Below, in pieces: positions 12,285 through 24,260 of a stretch of 64,000 nt of DNA (position 1 is the stretch's first letter; each line of letters begins with the position of its first letter). The stretch lies in NCBI GenBank assembly GCA_020886235.1, contig AP025250.1, positions 682,001-746,000 on the forward strand, written 5' to 3'. The notes beneath the pieces are model-generated. The model saw nothing but the letters and a program-made list of their open reading frames with translations, did not search any database and was not told the DNA's origin. Origin of the DNA: Candidatus Dependentiae bacterium Noda2021. Its GTDB lineage: Bacteria > Babelota > Babeliae > Babelales > Vermiphilaceae. The position numbers and the translations under genes are program-made.

Positions 12285-12327
12285 AAAAAACAAATAGGGA
12301 AGAGTCTACCCTTAGGTAAACTCTTCC
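12285..12327 (-). terminator. Intrinsic terminator of operon T4
   Basis: GGAAGAGT and ACTCTTCC frame a stem that continues, after one mismatch, as TACC/GGTA around a 4-base loop. On the minus strand a T-rich tract follows. It lies 20 bp past the stop of the T4 C chain. Confidence 0.85.
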
Positions 12328-12346
12328 ACTAAAAATACTATAACAT

Positions 12347-13531
12347 TTAAGCTATTTGGCGAATCAAAATAGAAGCATTAATACTCGAGCCTGCAAAGCC
12401 GGCTGGAGGCGTTACTAAATCAACGCTAAAGGTACCAGTTCGTGCACCAATATTAACAAACGCACCTGCAGGTAATGTTAAAATTGCTTGTCCACGTACT
12501 TGAAATGGGGTATTGGGATCGCCGCCTAAACCAACACCATTTCTTGTCTCTTCAATAAATGCACCGTTGATTGCGATGAAAAATTGTGCATTATTATTAA
12601 CGCCTACACCACCATTAGTATTAATTGCCATAACTTCATAGGTGATTTCATACACACCCGCATTATCCACAATAATATCACTGTCACCAAGTGCGTGAGT
12701 AACGTTGAGCAAAACCCCATTATCGCTAAAGTTCACAAAACTTACTGCGGTTTGTGCTGCAGTATTATAAATATATGCGTAGCTCAATGCAACGCCTGGT
12801 TCACCGGTAGCACCAGTAGCACCTGGGATGCCCGTAGGTCCTTGGTTACCAGTAAACCCCGTAAGGCCCGTAATACCCGTAGGTCCTGTTTGACCTTGCG
12901 CACCCAAAGCCCCTAAAATGCCAACGGGCCCTATGGCACCCGTGATTCCAGTTCCCCCTGTTGCGCCCGTAGCGCCCGTATCACCGGTAGCACCCTGTGC
13001 ACCCTGCAATCCTTGAACCCCGGTAATTGAAATGCCTGTTTGTCCATTAATGCCGATACCAGTACCACAATTAACCGTACCATTTAACGTACCGCATACA
13101 AACAGATCTCGTACTTTGACATTGCCTCGTACGATAAGGTTATCCAAGGCCTTGTTATGTAAGTGTCTTCTTATTCTGCCAAAGCCACCTGCTGGCATAT
13201 TTCCTTGCTCGAATTGACAAATACTAGTGCGTAATGCATCGATACATTTGGTGTAGCATTCACCATCGATAAGATCTTTATGGCTTTTCATGTAATCTAA
13301 AGCCTGCGTTAATCCATGACCCATTGTTTGCGCAGGCACTGCATAATCATGTTCTTGAACATGAAGACACAAAACTTTAAGAGCCGGCGATAACACTTCC
13401 TGTTGTGCAAGTTGTTGTATTTCTTGCAAGGCAACCACTAGATCTTCTGGCATTACCAGCAACTCATCATTAACTACTTGGCTGTAAGACCAGCCGCCCA
13501 TGAACAATAAACTCAGTATTATTTTTTTCAT
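12347..13531 (-). CDS. Collagen-like exported protein, T4 chain C
   Basis: 394 residues. Signal peptide 1-17 (WSYS). Helical N-terminal region 18-118 with [14 protein letters not shown], a pattern also seen in other C chains (surface of about 100 residues before the linker). Linker 125-155 ([23 protein letters not shown]). Collagen 160-248 with an early break GISIT after the second triplet. Head 250-394, ending LIRQIA, with an INTNGG insertion relative to the A chain. AAAAGGTAGG lies before the ATG. It follows the B gene by 14 nt. Total collagen is about 29 triplet equivalents, like its partners. Confidence 0.92.
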   Translation of the reverse strand: MKKIILSLLFMGGWSYSQVVNDELLVMPEDLVVALQEIQQLAQQEVLSPALKVLCLHVQEHDYAVPAQTMGHGLTQALDYMKSHKDLIDGECYTKCIDALRTSICQFEQGNMPAGGFGRIRRHLHNKALDNLIVRGNVKVRDLFVCGTLNGTVNCGTGIGINGQTGISITGVQGLQGAQGATGDTGATGATGGTGITGAIGPVGILGALGAQGQTGPTGITGLTGFTGNQGPTGIPGATGATGEPGVALSYAYIYNTAAQTAVSFVNFSDNGVLLNVTHALGDSDIIVDNAGVYEITYEVMAINTNGGVGVNNNAQFFIAINGAFIEETRNGVGLGGDPNTPFQVRGQAILTLPAGAFVNIGARTGTFSVDLVTPPAGFAGSSINASILIRQIA

Positions 13532-13545
13532 TTGCCTACCTTTTA

Positions 13546-14724
13546 TTATGCAATGCGACGTACGAGTACTGAAGCAGAAACGCTAAATGGTGCCGTGAAA
13601 TTTGATCCCAAAAAGCCCCATACTAAAATTGAAGATCCAGTAACATTAACTACTTGGATATTAGTGTTAGCGCCCACCGTTAGTATAACTTCTCCAAAAT
13701 TCATAGCGTTGACCGAACCTTGAGCAAACACGGTGCGTATGTCAGGCGCTGCACCGTTAATACTTAACCCAAATTGGTTGGGGTTGTTTCCTGCAACAGC
13801 AAAACTTATTTTGTAGGTACCGGCAGGAACAATGTTAATCACACCATTTGCTTGTAAACTCATACCAACGGCTGTACCCGCGACGTTTATAGGAACAGGA
13901 CTGCCATTACCCACTGATGAACTTGAGTTATAATAAAAATATCCGTATGCATCATCTGCAAGCGCAGAGCCAATTGGACCAGTTAATCCCGTAGTGCCCG
14001 AATCACCTTGCGCACCAGTTGGACCTTGCAATCCTCGTGCACCATCTAATCCAGTAGACCCTGTTGGGCCAGTCAGACCCGTTTGACCTGCCGCACCTTG
14101 CGCACCGACTGAGCCTTGTGCACCGGTAAAGCCAGTCAGCCCCGTATCTCCTGCAATGCCTGTAGCACCGGTAAATCCAGTGGCACCTGGATCACCAAGA
14201 GATGCTGCTCCGTTACCGCCCAATGAACCAGATGAACTTGATAGGCCGGGAATAGTTATAGCGCCACACACCGTTAAATTGCATACTTTCAGTATACGCG
14301 CGCATGCTTGGCAATAGGTTTTTAATTTTTTTCTATCACAAGAAATTGTCGCCTGTCCTGAAAGCATTTGATCTTTATAGGTTGTTAAATACATCACAAC
14401 ATCAGCAAGCTCATCACGCGTTTGAGCAAGTTCAAGCGCTTGATCGACCGCTTTGATAGCAATTGAGAACGCAATGATTCTGACGTTATCTTTTGAGTGA
14501 GAACGTAATGCTAAAAAAGCATCATTAAATATTGCTTTAGGAAAAAACTTAGTCACGGTTTGGACTGAATAAAACACGAACTCGGGAATAAACACACACT
14601 CTTCTTGAGTTGAGGCAATATATGTTTGTTCTGCAACCGATAGCTCATCGCTGTTATCAAACTCCTGTGCGTATACAGGCACAGATACTAAAATCGTAAG
14701 CAGTAACGCTGAGTACAACTTCAT
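13546..14724 (-). CDS. Collagen-like exported protein, T4 chain B
   Basis: 392 residues from the ATG at 14724, chosen because AAAGGATCT lies just upstream and it begins a clean signal peptide (1-19, VPVYA); the in-frame ATG at 14748 would overlap the upstream gene and add a polar leader. N-terminal region 20-130. Linker with [20 protein letters not shown]. Collagen 166-254 with one early break GAASL. Head 258-392 ending LVRRIA; it carries NLGSN-like spacing (GFLGSNFT) where other B chains have GGDQ. Collagen is about 29.3 triplets, identical by my count to the A chain. Confidence 0.92.
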   Translation of the reverse strand: MKLYSALLLTILVSVPVYAQEFDNSDELSVAEQTYIASTQEECVFIPEFVFYSVQTVTKFFPKAIFNDAFLALRSHSKDNVRIIAFSIAIKAVDQALELAQTRDELADVVMYLTTYKDQMLSGQATISCDRKKLKTYCQACARILKVCNLTVCGAITIPGLSSSSGSLGGNGAASLGDPGATGFTGATGIAGDTGLTGFTGAQGSVGAQGAAGQTGLTGPTGSTGLDGARGLQGPTGAQGDSGTTGLTGPIGSALADDAYGYFYYNSSSSVGNGSPVPINVAGTAVGMSLQANGVINIVPAGTYKISFAVAGNNPNQFGLSINGAAPDIRTVFAQGSVNAMNFGEVILTVGANTNIQVVNVTGSSILVWGFLGSNFTAPFSVSASVLVRRIA

Positions 14725-14740
14725 ACTAGATCCTTTTAAA

Positions 14741-15898
14741 CTAAGCAAGTTGACGAATTACAATAGACGCACTCACGTTTTGACCCACACCAAATACATT
14801 AGGATTGAGCGTTACGCTACCCGGACTTTGATTATTTTGTAAGGTGATAATCGCATTTGCCGGTAAAGCGAGTATCGCTTGTCCCATGTTTTGTGTTGCA
14901 GAAACATAATATCGTGCAGATGAAGCAACACCATTTACAAATATATTAAATTGACTTGCTTCAATCGTGCTGGTGTTAAACGTAATTTCATACACACCCG
15001 GATTAACCACGACTATTTGTGATGAACCAGGAACGTGTATTACCCCTGTCAAATCTCCGTTGCTTGCAAATGGCACTACGTCAGTGGGTGCTGTTGCATT
15101 GATCAGATCATTTCCTGTTGTGTAAATATAGGCAAACGTAATTTGAGATGGGCTCAATCCTGCTGGTCCTACGGCGCCTTGTGGACCAGTAAAGCCGGTA
15201 ATACCAGTAAGAGTATTAGTTGCTCCGGTCGCACCTTGTGCACCTTGATTTCCGGTAATACCGGTAAAGCCCGTGCCACCCGTAGGGCCGGTAAGTCCGG
15301 TATTACCCGTTTGACCAAGTGCCCCACGCGCGCCCAACGCGCCATTAGGACCAGTAGTTCCCGTAATGCCAGTTGGACCGGTAGCGCCCGTAAATCCTGT
15401 AGCACCCTGAGTGCCGGAACTACTTTGTTGGCAATTTAATCCATTAATAAATGCGCTGTTACACACTAATAAATCGCCGCCAATAATCATATTTTTTTTC
15501 ACGCACAATCTGTTGAAAACGTTACAGCGTTTTCGTGCAACAGAATAATTACATACAACATCAGGGTGTTCTTCTTGAATTTTTTGTTTGTAACTAACAA
15601 GCAACGAATAATCATCATGATCACACGGAACGAGTGTCATAAGGGCATCAATAAGATTAGTGACTTGAGCTGCTGGCATCAGAGTGTGTCCTATAGTTCT
15701 TTGCTCAAGATATTCGCTAATATTTTTTATAGTTGCACCCGCGTGAGCACAATAATAAACAATGTGATCTAGCGGCTCTATCGATACATATTTTTCATCA
15801 AACGGTTCATGCATTTCTTGTGCACTACAAGTAAACTCCATGGTGCTTAACATTGCACACAAAAAACTAAAAAAAATTGTACGTTTCAACGCCAGCAT
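14741..15898 (-). CDS. Collagen-like exported protein, T4 chain A
   Basis: 385 residues from the ATG at 15898, preceded by AAGGAGATGG; an upstream in-frame ATG would add 31 residues without signal character. Signal peptide 1-26 (CSA). N-terminal region 27-120. Linker 122-155 ([24 protein letters not shown]). Collagen 162-249 with the 7-residue break GATNTLT. Head 250-385 with [16 protein letters not shown] and terminal VIRQLA. First gene of its unit; the preceding unit ends at the C-run terminator 16012-16047. Confidence 0.92.
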   Translation of the reverse strand: MLALKRTIFFSFLCAMLSTMEFTCSAQEMHEPFDEKYVSIEPLDHIVYYCAHAGATIKNISEYLEQRTIGHTLMPAAQVTNLIDALMTLVPCDHDDYSLLVSYKQKIQEEHPDVVCNYSVARKRCNVFNRLCVKKNMIIGGDLLVCNSAFINGLNCQQSSSGTQGATGFTGATGPTGITGTTGPNGALGARGALGQTGNTGLTGPTGGTGFTGITGNQGAQGATGATNTLTGITGFTGPQGAVGPAGLSPSQITFAYIYTTGNDLINATAPTDVVPFASNGDLTGVIHVPGSSQIVVVNPGVYEITFNTSTIEASQFNIFVNGVASSARYYVSATQNMGQAILALPANAIITLQNNQSPGSVTLNPNVFGVGQNVSASIVIRQLA

Positions 15899-16011
15899 AA
15901 AACCATCTCCTTGTATAACTAATCTTTTACTACTATGTATGTCATACATAATTGGCAGAGGATTAATCAAAGGTTTTGGTGCCGTTAACACGAGAATGGT
16001 GCGGATAGTTT

Positions 16012-16047
16012 TTCAAAAATACCCCCCCCACTAAGCGAGAGGGGTGA
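16012..16047 (-). terminator. Probable terminator of operon T5
   Basis: On the minus strand, ACCCC pairs with GGGGT of an 8-G run, followed by ATTTTTG. It lies just past the stop of the T5 C chain. The stem is short; the eight-base homopolymer (16022-16029) is itself error- and slippage-prone. Confidence 0.6.
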
Positions 16048-16058
16048 TTCAATCTTTC

Positions 16059-17372
16059 CTAGGAAAGCTGCTCAATGTAGATGCTGGTTGATACTACCGT
16101 AGTTCCAAAAGGATCTGGACTTAACACAAAGGTAGATCCAGCAGTTCCTGTGTTATTCACTAATCGTAATGTATCTCCTGCAGAAACTTGAACAATAAAC
16201 TGACCGGTCATAGTGTTATTATCTGTATTGATGCTTGATGCTAATCCCACGCCATAGGTACTTGCTTCATAAATACCACCTGCTGTGTTTATAGCATAAA
16301 ACTGAATTCTATTAGTCGGTACACCACCAGTGCTTTCAAAGCCGGTAATAGCGTAAGTAACTTCATACGTGCCGGTAACAGCAAATGTTACTGTACCACC
16401 TACAATAGTCATGTTAGAAGCTAGTGTAGCATTATAGGGCACTACCGCCTGATATGCTAAGTTACTTGTTCCATTGATATTTGAAAAACCAAATGCCGGT
16501 GCAAAGCTTGCTCCCGTATTACCTGTGGCACCCGGCGCTCCTTGAGGGCTAATTCCCTGTGGTCCGGTGAACCCGGTAAGACCCGTTGGCCCCGCAGCGC
16601 CATCAGCGCCGGCAGCGCCTAGGGAGCCTATAGGTGCTGTGCCCGTAGCACCGGTATCGCCCTGTGCACCGGTGTTGCCGGTGTTACCAAGAGCACCGCG
16701 TGCACCCAGTGGGCCTGCAAAACCAGTAAGGCCGGTACTTCCGGTATTACCGGTGTTACCCGTATCTCCAAGCCCACCAAGAGGAGCTGTTAAACCAGTA
16801 AAACCTGTAAGCCCGGTCAAGCCTGTTGTACCCGTTACGCCTGTTTGACCGGTAGCCCCTTGCGCAAGAAGCTGGGAGCCCGCATTACCGGTAAATCCAG
16901 TAAGACCCGTAATACCCGTTGGGGCCGTAAAACCACCGCATCCCGTTATTGAAGCGTTGGCAAAGATTCCAAAAATAGTTCCTCCCACAGCCAAATTATT
17001 TACTTTGACTGATTGTTGAACTACTAAGTTATCAATTATTTTTCTTTTTTTATGTTTTCTCACTTCCCCCGTTATCCAGTGATAATACTCCTCTAAACGT
17101 TGCGCAAGTTCGTGATTGCGAGAATCAATAGTCTCAAGACCATCAATGATTGCATTATGCACAACGCTCGCAGGTAGAACTGAATATCCGTGAGATACGG
17201 CGTGTTCAACAGCACGCACCGAAGGACGCACAATACCCGGAGTATACAGTGAGATATTGTTAAAAATATTTTTTAATTCGTGGGTGCATTCAACCAACTC
17301 ACCACGCACCGTAGTATCTTGTGCCTGCAGGGGCAGCGCACATGCAACCACCAGTAGTAATATACGTTTCAT
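16059..17372 (-). CDS. Collagen-like exported protein, T5 chain C
   Basis: 437 residues. Signal peptide 1-17 (LQA). N-terminal region 18-108 with ELVECTHELKNIF, nearly shared with the T7 C chain. Linker 110-140 ([23 protein letters not shown]), which lacks Cys. Collagen from about 144-153 to 290 with breaks GSQLLAQ (C-class position), GTAPI and GISPQ, giving 46-48 triplet equivalents depending on where the helix is taken to start. Head 294-437 ending YIEQLS. Ribosome site AAGGGAGAG. It follows the B gene by 13 nt. Confidence 0.93.
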   Translation of the reverse strand: MKRILLLVVACALPLQAQDTTVRGELVECTHELKNIFNNISLYTPGIVRPSVRAVEHAVSHGYSVLPASVVHNAIIDGLETIDSRNHELAQRLEEYYHWITGEVRKHKKRKIIDNLVVQQSVKVNNLAVGGTIFGIFANASITGCGGFTAPTGITGLTGFTGNAGSQLLAQGATGQTGVTGTTGLTGLTGFTGLTAPLGGLGDTGNTGNTGSTGLTGFAGPLGARGALGNTGNTGAQGDTGATGTAPIGSLGAAGADGAAGPTGLTGFTGPQGISPQGAPGATGNTGASFAPAFGFSNINGTSNLAYQAVVPYNATLASNMTIVGGTVTFAVTGTYEVTYAITGFESTGGVPTNRIQFYAINTAGGIYEASTYGVGLASSINTDNNTMTGQFIVQVSAGDTLRLVNNTGTAGSTFVLSPDPFGTTVVSTSIYIEQLS

Positions 17373-17385
17373 GTATTTCTCTCCC

Positions 17386-18732
<1,347 letters not shown>

Positions 18733-18743
18733 GAATTACCCTT

Positions 18744-20105
18744 TTATGCTATCTGACGCACAACAATAGATGCTGATATATTTTGGTTATCAGTGCCTGT
18801 TAATCCGGTGGTGTTTACCACAACTGAGTTTCCAACTCCATTAGCACAACGCACACTAATAATATCTCCCGCTGTAGCTGCTATAACTACACGGCCCGTG
18901 TTTTTTGATGGGGTAGCCGTACCTGAGCTGTACAAGCTATTTGGCGTAGTTAAGCTACCATTTAAAGCAACTGAAAATAATGATGCGCTTGATACGGTGC
19001 CGCTCGATGTTGAAACAGTAAATAATACTTCGTAGATACCAGTGGTTACCACTTGTATGTCAGTACTTGCTGGTGTCAGAAGATTGTTTACCGCTACGGT
19101 ATTGGTAAACGGAACGGAAGCGCTTCCTACTAATGCTACCGTACCCCCCGTCACGCTTGTAGCGCCGCTGAAATATGCGTATAAGAATGCTGCATCACCC
19201 GCACCAAATCCTGCAGCTCCTGAGTTGCCGGTAAATCCAGTGATACCAGTAACTCCGGTAGGACCAGTGTTACCTGCAGCTCCTGCATTACCTATTGCTC
19301 CGCGTGCACCTTGTGGACCTGTAAACCCAGTTACGCCAGTAGCGCCAGTATTTCCCGTATTGCCGGGTAATCCAACTGCTCCCAATGCTCCCGTAAAACC
19401 AGTAAAGCCGGTAGGTCCTGTAAAGCCCGTAGTACCTGCTGCTCCTTGTGCGCCGGCAGCACCCTGTGGACCCGTTAAGCCCGTTAATCCCGTATCACTT
19501 GTAGGACCGGTAGCCCCTGTATCACCTGCTCCACCCAATGAACCTATTGCACCTTGTGGACCAGTAAAACCAGTAAATCCTGTGACTCCTGATGGACCTG
19601 TAGCACCAGTTTCGCCTGCAGCACCAACGGTACCACACGAAACACGTATGTTGGGATCAGGGCAGATAGTGCCACACACTATCAAGTTACCCCCTATGCG
19701 CGCATTACCGCGTACACATAACTCATTAAATGTTTTACAACGCTTGCGAACGGTTTCTTCATCTGCGACAATTGATTCATCAAGACATAACAGTTGCTCG
19801 TAATACGTATTAACAGTTTTTACATCTTCGCTTGATAATGACACATCTTGTAATTCCTGGGCCGCGCACATCATTAACTCGAGCGGCATATATTCTAACG
19901 TGCTATCAGAATATGCTGCTGCCAAAGCAACTAAGCCCGGTGTGCGTGCGTTTGATAGATCAACCGTAATTGACTTCAGTGGCTGAGCATAGTACTGGCA
20001 CGGATTATTACTGGTAAACGTTATCTGTTGTTCTGTTTTGATTCTAGAAAATAATAACATCAGTATCAGAAAAACAGAATTTCGTCTCAATGAGACTTTG
20101 TTCAT
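18744..20105 (-). CDS. Collagen-like exported protein, T5 chain A
   Basis: 453 residues, first gene of T5. Signal peptide about 1-24, beginning with the SLRRNSVFL leader found only in the A chains of T5, T6 and T7. N-terminal region 25-118. Linker 120-152 ([30 protein letters not shown]). Collagen 158-301, 48 triplets, with Ser in place of one Gly (GPTSDT). Head 305-453 with [16 protein letters not shown] and terminal VVRQIA. AAAAAAGGAG lies before the ATG. The upstream 150 bp is very A/T rich and ends the T6 terminator. Confidence 0.93.
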   Translation of the reverse strand: MNKVSLRRNSVFLILMLLFSRIKTEQQITFTSNNPCQYYAQPLKSITVDLSNARTPGLVALAAAYSDSTLEYMPLELMMCAAQELQDVSLSSEDVKTVNTYYEQLLCLDESIVADEETVRKRCKTFNELCVRGNARIGGNLIVCGTICPDPNIRVSCGTVGAAGETGATGPSGVTGFTGFTGPQGAIGSLGGAGDTGATGPTSDTGLTGLTGPQGAAGAQGAAGTTGFTGPTGFTGFTGALGAVGLPGNTGNTGATGVTGFTGPQGARGAIGNAGAAGNTGPTGVTGITGFTGNSGAAGFGAGDAAFLYAYFSGATSVTGGTVALVGSASVPFTNTVAVNNLLTPASTDIQVVTTGIYEVLFTVSTSSGTVSSASLFSVALNGSLTTPNSLYSSGTATPSKNTGRVVIAATAGDIISVRCANGVGNSVVVNTTGLTGTDNQNISASIVVRQIA

Positions 20106-20205
20106 TACATGCTCCTTTTTTATAACGACAATAGATTAGTTTTTTTAAAAATTCTTTTTTTTCTTTTTTGTAGGTTTAACAAAAAATAATCAGTTAATGA
20201 AATCA

Positions 20206-20243
20206 ATTTAAAAATAAAATTCCCCGAGAATAATCTCGGGAAT
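20206..20243 (-). terminator. Intrinsic terminator of operon T6
   Basis: CCCGAG (20223-20228) and CTCGGG (20235-20240) with a 6-base loop, flanked by AT pairs, then a T-rich tract on the minus strand. It lies 20 bp beyond the T6 C-chain stop. Confidence 0.8.
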
Positions 20244-20262
20244 AAAAATAGACCATTTAAGT

Positions 20263-21429
20263 TTAAGCTATTTGTCTGACATACATACTAATGCTTGTAG
20301 TATTTGCAGCATTGCCCGCTAGTGCGTTTACATTGAGCAAATCAGTAGGGTCGCCGGTATTGTTAACTAATCGCACAGAGTCTCCAGCATTTGCAAACAT
20401 TATAAATTGGCCACACATAGACTGTTGACTCTGATTAATGGGAAAACCAGTGTTAGAGTTATATCCATAGGTACTACCGTCTATAATATCACCGGCAGCA
20501 TTAATTGCATAAATTTGTACTTGCGAGGATATGTACGCATTACCTGATGTAGCACGGAATCCGTTTACAACATAAAAAACTTCAAACACCCCACTGGTAT
20601 TAAAAATAACCGAATCAGTTGTTGCACTCATGTTGTAGAAAAAAGATCCAGGGATTGATAGCACCTGACCACGGGTAAATGTTATGGGATTAGTAGTGTT
20701 TAATCTAAAAGCATACGGCATTCTTACACCAGGTGCACCAGTATTTCCGCTTGAGCCTTGCAATCCAGCAACACCGCGTGAACCGGTAAAGCCAGTTAAA
20801 CCTGTTACACCAGTTGGTCCGGTTGCACCTAATGCGCCGGCAGCTCCAATGCTTCCCTGTAATCCCGTAATACCTGTAGAACCAGTAGGGCCGGTACTAC
20901 CCGTTTGGCCCGTGTCTCCCGCAGCTCCTTGCGCAAGAAGTTGAGAACCTGTATTACCAGTAAAGCCCGTTAAGCCCGTAACACCATTGACCACTGAACT
21001 AGCGCTGGCAAAAGAACCTATAATTGAACCACCCACCACTAAGTTTTTAACTTTAACCGATTCCTGAACGTTTAAGTTATTAATTACTTTATTTTTCTTT
21101 GAGGATCGATCTTGCAAGGACAATTGATAGTTTTGCAAAAAAGTTTTAAGCGATTTTTCTTGGTTATTTTTCAACTGTTCTACATAAAATAAGGCATCAT
21201 CTATTGCAGAATTTACAACACAAGACGGAATCTGTGTGTATCCATAATCAAATGCATCACACAAAGCAAAAATTGCAGGTGAAATCATATCAGGGGATGC
21301 TGATTTAATAGTCTTTAGTGCTTCTATCAACTCAATGTCAACATATGTCTTAAGTAAATATTCCTCCTGTGCGGCTATGCGCAATGAAATACCAGATAGA
21401 ATAAAAAGTAATAAGATTTTAAGGTTCAT
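20263..21429 (-). CDS. Collagen-like exported protein, T6 chain C
   Basis: 388 residues if the second of two adjacent ATGs is used; AAGGG stands six bases before it but only three before the first. Signal peptide about 1-20 (RIAA). N-terminal region to about 110 ([22 protein letters not shown]). Cys-free linker ([19 protein letters not shown]). Collagen about 149-236 with the C-class break GSQLLAQ after triplet four, about 29 triplet equivalents. The C-terminal head ends YVRQIA. It follows the B gene by about 14 nt and is the short-helix counterpart of the T5 and T7 C chains. Confidence 0.92.
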   Translation of the reverse strand: MNLKILLLFILSGISLRIAAQEEYLLKTYVDIELIEALKTIKSASPDMISPAIFALCDAFDYGYTQIPSCVVNSAIDDALFYVEQLKNNQEKSLKTFLQNYQLSLQDRSSKKNKVINNLNVQESVKVKNLVVGGSIIGSFASASSVVNGVTGLTGFTGNTGSQLLAQGAAGDTGQTGSTGPTGSTGITGLQGSIGAAGALGATGPTGVTGLTGFTGSRGVAGLQGSSGNTGAPGVRMPYAFRLNTTNPITFTRGQVLSIPGSFFYNMSATTDSVIFNTSGVFEVFYVVNGFRATSGNAYISSQVQIYAINAAGDIIDGSTYGYNSNTGFPINQSQQSMCGQFIMFANAGDSVRLVNNTGDPTDLLNVNALAGNAANTTSISMYVRQIA

Positions 21430-21443
21430 CATATGCCCTTTTT

Positions 21444-22580
21444 TTAGCTTGCAATTCGTTTAATGATAAGTGAAATTGCAGTTCCCAAGTTATCGCCGCC
21501 TAAATTGCCATTCAATAGAAGAGATCCGCCAAGAGCTGCTAAAGTAATCTGGGTATTTGGTTGTGTAACAGTCAGTAATCCTTGTCCATAAATTTGCGCA
21601 AAAGCATTGCCTGATACTCGAGTAAAGCTAGGATCTTCAACACCATTCACTAACAATCCGATTTGAGTAGTTGCAAATCCACCGACAGGATAAATGTAGC
21701 TTATTTCATACGTTCCTGGATCAACTATGGTAATAGCACTACCACTCAACGTAAAGCCCACTGGGACAGTAGGTATTGATCCCGCAAAAGCTACTCCGGT
21801 TGTGGATACGCCACTCACACCGGTGGTCAAAAACATTGCATATGCTAAAGGAGTTACGTTAGCACCGGTTGGTCCGGTAATACCTGTTTGGACGCTGACC
21901 GCTCCGGCAGGACCGGCTGCAGCAGCATTGCCCGGGTTACCTAACGGTCCGGTAAAACCCGTAAAGCCCGTATCACCAGTATTTCCCGTTTGGCCTGGTA
22001 ATCCTTGCGCTCCTTGCAAACCGGTCAATCCCGTAAACCCCGTAAAACCAGTCAACCCCGTGTCGCCGGTCTGGCCAAGCGCTCCCGTATTACCCTGTGC
22101 TCCGCGTGTTCCAATAAGACTTACCGTTGAAGGATCAGATACTTCAGGTGCGTAAATTAATCCACCTACACAGATGTCACCAGCAACTTTTAATGTGTCT
22201 ACGCATATCCTGCAATATGTGTTACATTTTGATTTGCTTACTGCACAAGTCATTGCATCATCAGCTAAGCAGTCTTTATACTGCTTAATGCACGAAATCT
22301 CTTCTGCAAATTCTGGTAATGCTTTTTCAAAAGCAAGTACATGATTAATGCCAGCTACTAGTAGACTTATATCAACATTATAGCCAGATTTAACTGCGGC
22401 ACACAATTCGTCCAGCACATTGTCATACAGCCTTATCTCATTATTTTCTTTAATATTTAAGAGTGCCTGTTTTACACAGTCGGTAACGAGAATTTTTTCA
22501 GTTGCGTGCAATGCGCCAAGTTGAAAAAAAAATCCATAAAGTAATAGCATCAAACAAATTTGCAATCTCATTTTTTTCAT
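21444..22580 (-). CDS. Collagen-like exported protein, T6 chain B
   Basis: 378 residues. Signal peptide 1-26. N-terminal region 27-116. Linker 118-146 ([23 protein letters not shown]). Collagen 157-242: 20 regular triplets, then two breaks (GNAAAA and GAVSVQT) before the last three triplets, about 28 in all. The break near the C-terminal end is the B-class position. Head 245-378 with [20 protein letters not shown] at the terminus. CAAGGGTC before the ATG. Its stop is 11-14 nt from the C gene start. Confidence 0.92.
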   Translation of the reverse strand: MKKMRLQICLMLLLYGFFFQLGALHATEKILVTDCVKQALLNIKENNEIRLYDNVLDELCAAVKSGYNVDISLLVAGINHVLAFEKALPEFAEEISCIKQYKDCLADDAMTCAVSKSKCNTYCRICVDTLKVAGDICVGGLIYAPEVSDPSTVSLIGTRGAQGNTGALGQTGDTGLTGFTGFTGLTGLQGAQGLPGQTGNTGDTGFTGFTGPLGNPGNAAAAGPAGAVSVQTGITGPTGANVTPLAYAMFLTTGVSGVSTTGVAFAGSIPTVPVGFTLSGSAITIVDPGTYEISYIYPVGGFATTQIGLLVNGVEDPSFTRVSGNAFAQIYGQGLLTVTQPNTQITLAALGGSLLLNGNLGGDNLGTAISLIIKRIAS

Positions 22581-22595
22581 TATAGACCCTTGTTA

Positions 22596-23783
22596 TCAAA
22601 AAATTTGCCGTATCATTATAGAAGCAGTTGCTCGATCTCTAACTAATCCAGCAGGTCCAGAAATAGTAACCGAAGGCGATAAGGCTACACCTATGTTTTT
22701 AATATTGATGATATCACCTGCATTACATGACCTTGTTAGCTTCATTAGATTGTAGGGTGATACAATTTTTTGACCCGAAGTATAAATGCTGCTTACGGCA
22801 ATAAGAACATCGTTTACAGCTAGACCAAAAAGATTTGCTTCGCCCTCTGTAATAGCCTGGAACGTAATTTCATAAGTACCGGTTGTTGTTACCTGGATAT
22901 CAGTACCATCAATCAAATTAAAGCCATTTACCGGTCCTTGGTTAGTAAAGGGAACAGATGCTGCACCCGAACCATTTACTGATGACCCACCTGTAACACT
23001 CGTGGCACCCGTAAAGTAATATGATGCATACAATGATTCATTTGCCGGTATACCCGCAGGCCCGACGTTACCTGTAAGCCCCGTAAATCCTGTAAGACCT
23101 GTTGATCCAGTATTGCCTGTTTCTCCTTGCGCACCAGCTGCACCTGCTGCTCCTTGCGGTCCGGTAAAACCCGTAAGACCTGTAGCGCCTGTGTCTCCTA
23201 TCGAACCAAGCGCCCCTAACGCCCCGACTGCACCTTGTGATCCGGTAAATCCAGTAAAGCCTGTATTTCCCGTAGCACCAGGTTCTCCCGCACCTGCTTG
23301 ACCGGTACGTGGATCAGGGCATATGATACCGCACACAATTAAATTACCCCCAATGCGTGCATTGCCACGCACACATAACTGGTTAAATGTTTTACAATGC
23401 GCACGTAATGATTCTTGACCACGTACTAATTGCTCATCAAGATTAATTAATTGTTGGTAGTAGCTATCTAAATGTGTACGCTCATTCAAACTTAAAGAAC
23501 TCTGTGACCGAATATCATGTACCGCACATAGCATTAACTCAAGAGGCATAAACTCAATTGATTCATCATTAATAGCAGCAGACAATGCAACCATACCTGG
23601 TGTATCTTGTAGAACTGAACCATCTAACCGTTTATACAATGATTTAATTTCAGCAGTTACCTGTGCATACAACTGATCAACCTGATTGGTAGTAAACAAA
23701 ATTTGATTTTCTGATGCGCGCAAAGTAAATAGCACTGATAGCGATAGAAAAAACAAACTCTGTCTCAATGAGACCTTAGGCAT
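22596..23783 (-). CDS. Collagen-like exported protein, T6 chain A
   Basis: 395 residues. Signal peptide 1-23 with the SLRQSLFFL variant of the SLRR leader. N-terminal region 24-127. Linker 129-158 ([29 protein letters not shown]). Collagen 161-248, about 28-29 triplets, with a minor phase slip near the start (GQAGAGEP). Head 250-395 with ATSVTGGSSV and terminal MIRQIF, a Phe in place of the usual Ala. AAAAGGAG before the ATG; a TTGACA box lies about 35 bp upstream, but no good -10 box follows it. Confidence 0.92.
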   Translation of the reverse strand: MPKVSLRQSLFFLSLSVLFTLRASENQILFTTNQVDQLYAQVTAEIKSLYKRLDGSVLQDTPGMVALSAAINDESIEFMPLELMLCAVHDIRSQSSLSLNERTHLDSYYQQLINLDEQLVRGQESLRAHCKTFNQLCVRGNARIGGNLIVCGIICPDPRTGQAGAGEPGATGNTGFTGFTGSQGAVGALGALGSIGDTGATGLTGFTGPQGAAGAAGAQGETGNTGSTGLTGFTGLTGNVGPAGIPANESLYASYYFTGATSVTGGSSVNGSGAASVPFTNQGPVNGFNLIDGTDIQVTTTGTYEITFQAITEGEANLFGLAVNDVLIAVSSIYTSGQKIVSPYNLMKLTRSCNAGDIINIKNIGVALSPSVTISGPAGLVRDRATASIMIRQIF

Positions 23784-23832
23784 TACATACTCCTTTTAAG
23801 AAATGCATGTGTGTAGCTGTCAAAAATGGTAA

Positions 23833-24105
23833 TTATTCTTTACGTATGTTTAACAAAAAAGCACAGCAATAATCAACCAAGAATGTAATAGTAGAAATAA
23901 AAAAATCCCCGAATTGGATCTCGGGTATAATAAAATAGGCTATTTGTCTAACATAAACACTCACTAAATTATTTGCAGCACGGGCTAACGGTAAAACACT
24001 AGTAGTAATGATTCGTGCCAGACCCGTGTTATTGATTAAACAGAGTGTCTCACCAGCTGAAGCAGTTACAATAAATTGCGCTCGCCTCAATGAACCCATA
24101 TTCAT
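23833..24105 (-). pseudogene. Remnant of a C-type collagen chain (head domain only)
   Basis: The minus-strand frame from 24105 reads AQFIVTASAGETLCLINNTG and ends SVYVRQIA before running on into non-coding sequence through a terminator-like hairpin, because the usual stop after IA is missing. It matches the last 50 residues of the T5, T6 and T7 C chains ([26 protein letters not shown]). There is no signal peptide, linker or collagen. AGGGAG before the first ATG may be fortuitous. Most likely the leftover of a C gene removed by recombination between cassettes. The real homology covers only about 23939-24105. Confidence 0.8.
23896..23925 (-). terminator. Small terminator downstream of the C-chain remnant
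   Basis: CCCGA (23908-23912) and TCGGG (23921-23925) with an 8-base loop; on the minus strand a run of seven T follows. It resembles the T6 terminator in sequence, as expected of duplicated operon ends. Confidence 0.65.
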
Positions 24106-24200
24106 TTGCAGCTCCCTGTTTTATTGCAATGCATCATTTTTTAATTTAGAAGTGTTCTTTGGTAGGTCTAAAAAAATAATAAGAATCAAACTAGGAATAA

Positions 24201-24248
24201 CTAAAACTAGTGAGCTCCCGTTTTTTGGGTCTCGGGAGCTTACTAGTT
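24201..24248 (-). terminator. Strong intrinsic terminator of operon T7
   Basis: A 16-bp stem with one wobble (24205-24220 with 24233-24248) and a 12-base loop, followed on the minus strand by TTTTAGTT. It lies 12 bp beyond the T7 C-chain stop and is the longest hairpin in the array. Confidence 0.88.
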
Positions 24249-24260
24249 AAAACAAATTTC

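Larger units (their letters stand above)
23784..24260. other. 477-bp gap between T6 and T7: decayed collagen gene remnant and two terminators
   Basis: This is the longest stretch without an intact gene. It holds a fragment of a C-chain head (23939-24105), a small hairpin terminator at 23896-23925 and the strong T7 terminator at 24201-24248. The rest is A/T-rich and shows nothing recognisable. It fits a deleted gene between two duplicated operons. Confidence 0.75.

Noticed and set aside
19042-19803. Long plus-strand open frames rich in Pro and Val opposite collagen genes (also 3378-3659, 4700-5122, 10134-10604, 51107-51712)
   Set aside because: They are the antisense reading of Gly-X-Thr codons (GGT/ACC give ACC/GGT and CCx). 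They have no ribosome site or signal peptide and break where the collagen region ends.
22760-23830. Strong -35-like TTGACA upstream of the T6 A chain
   Set aside because: At the right spacing only CTTAAA or TTAAAA is found, right against the ribosome site; not called as a promoter.
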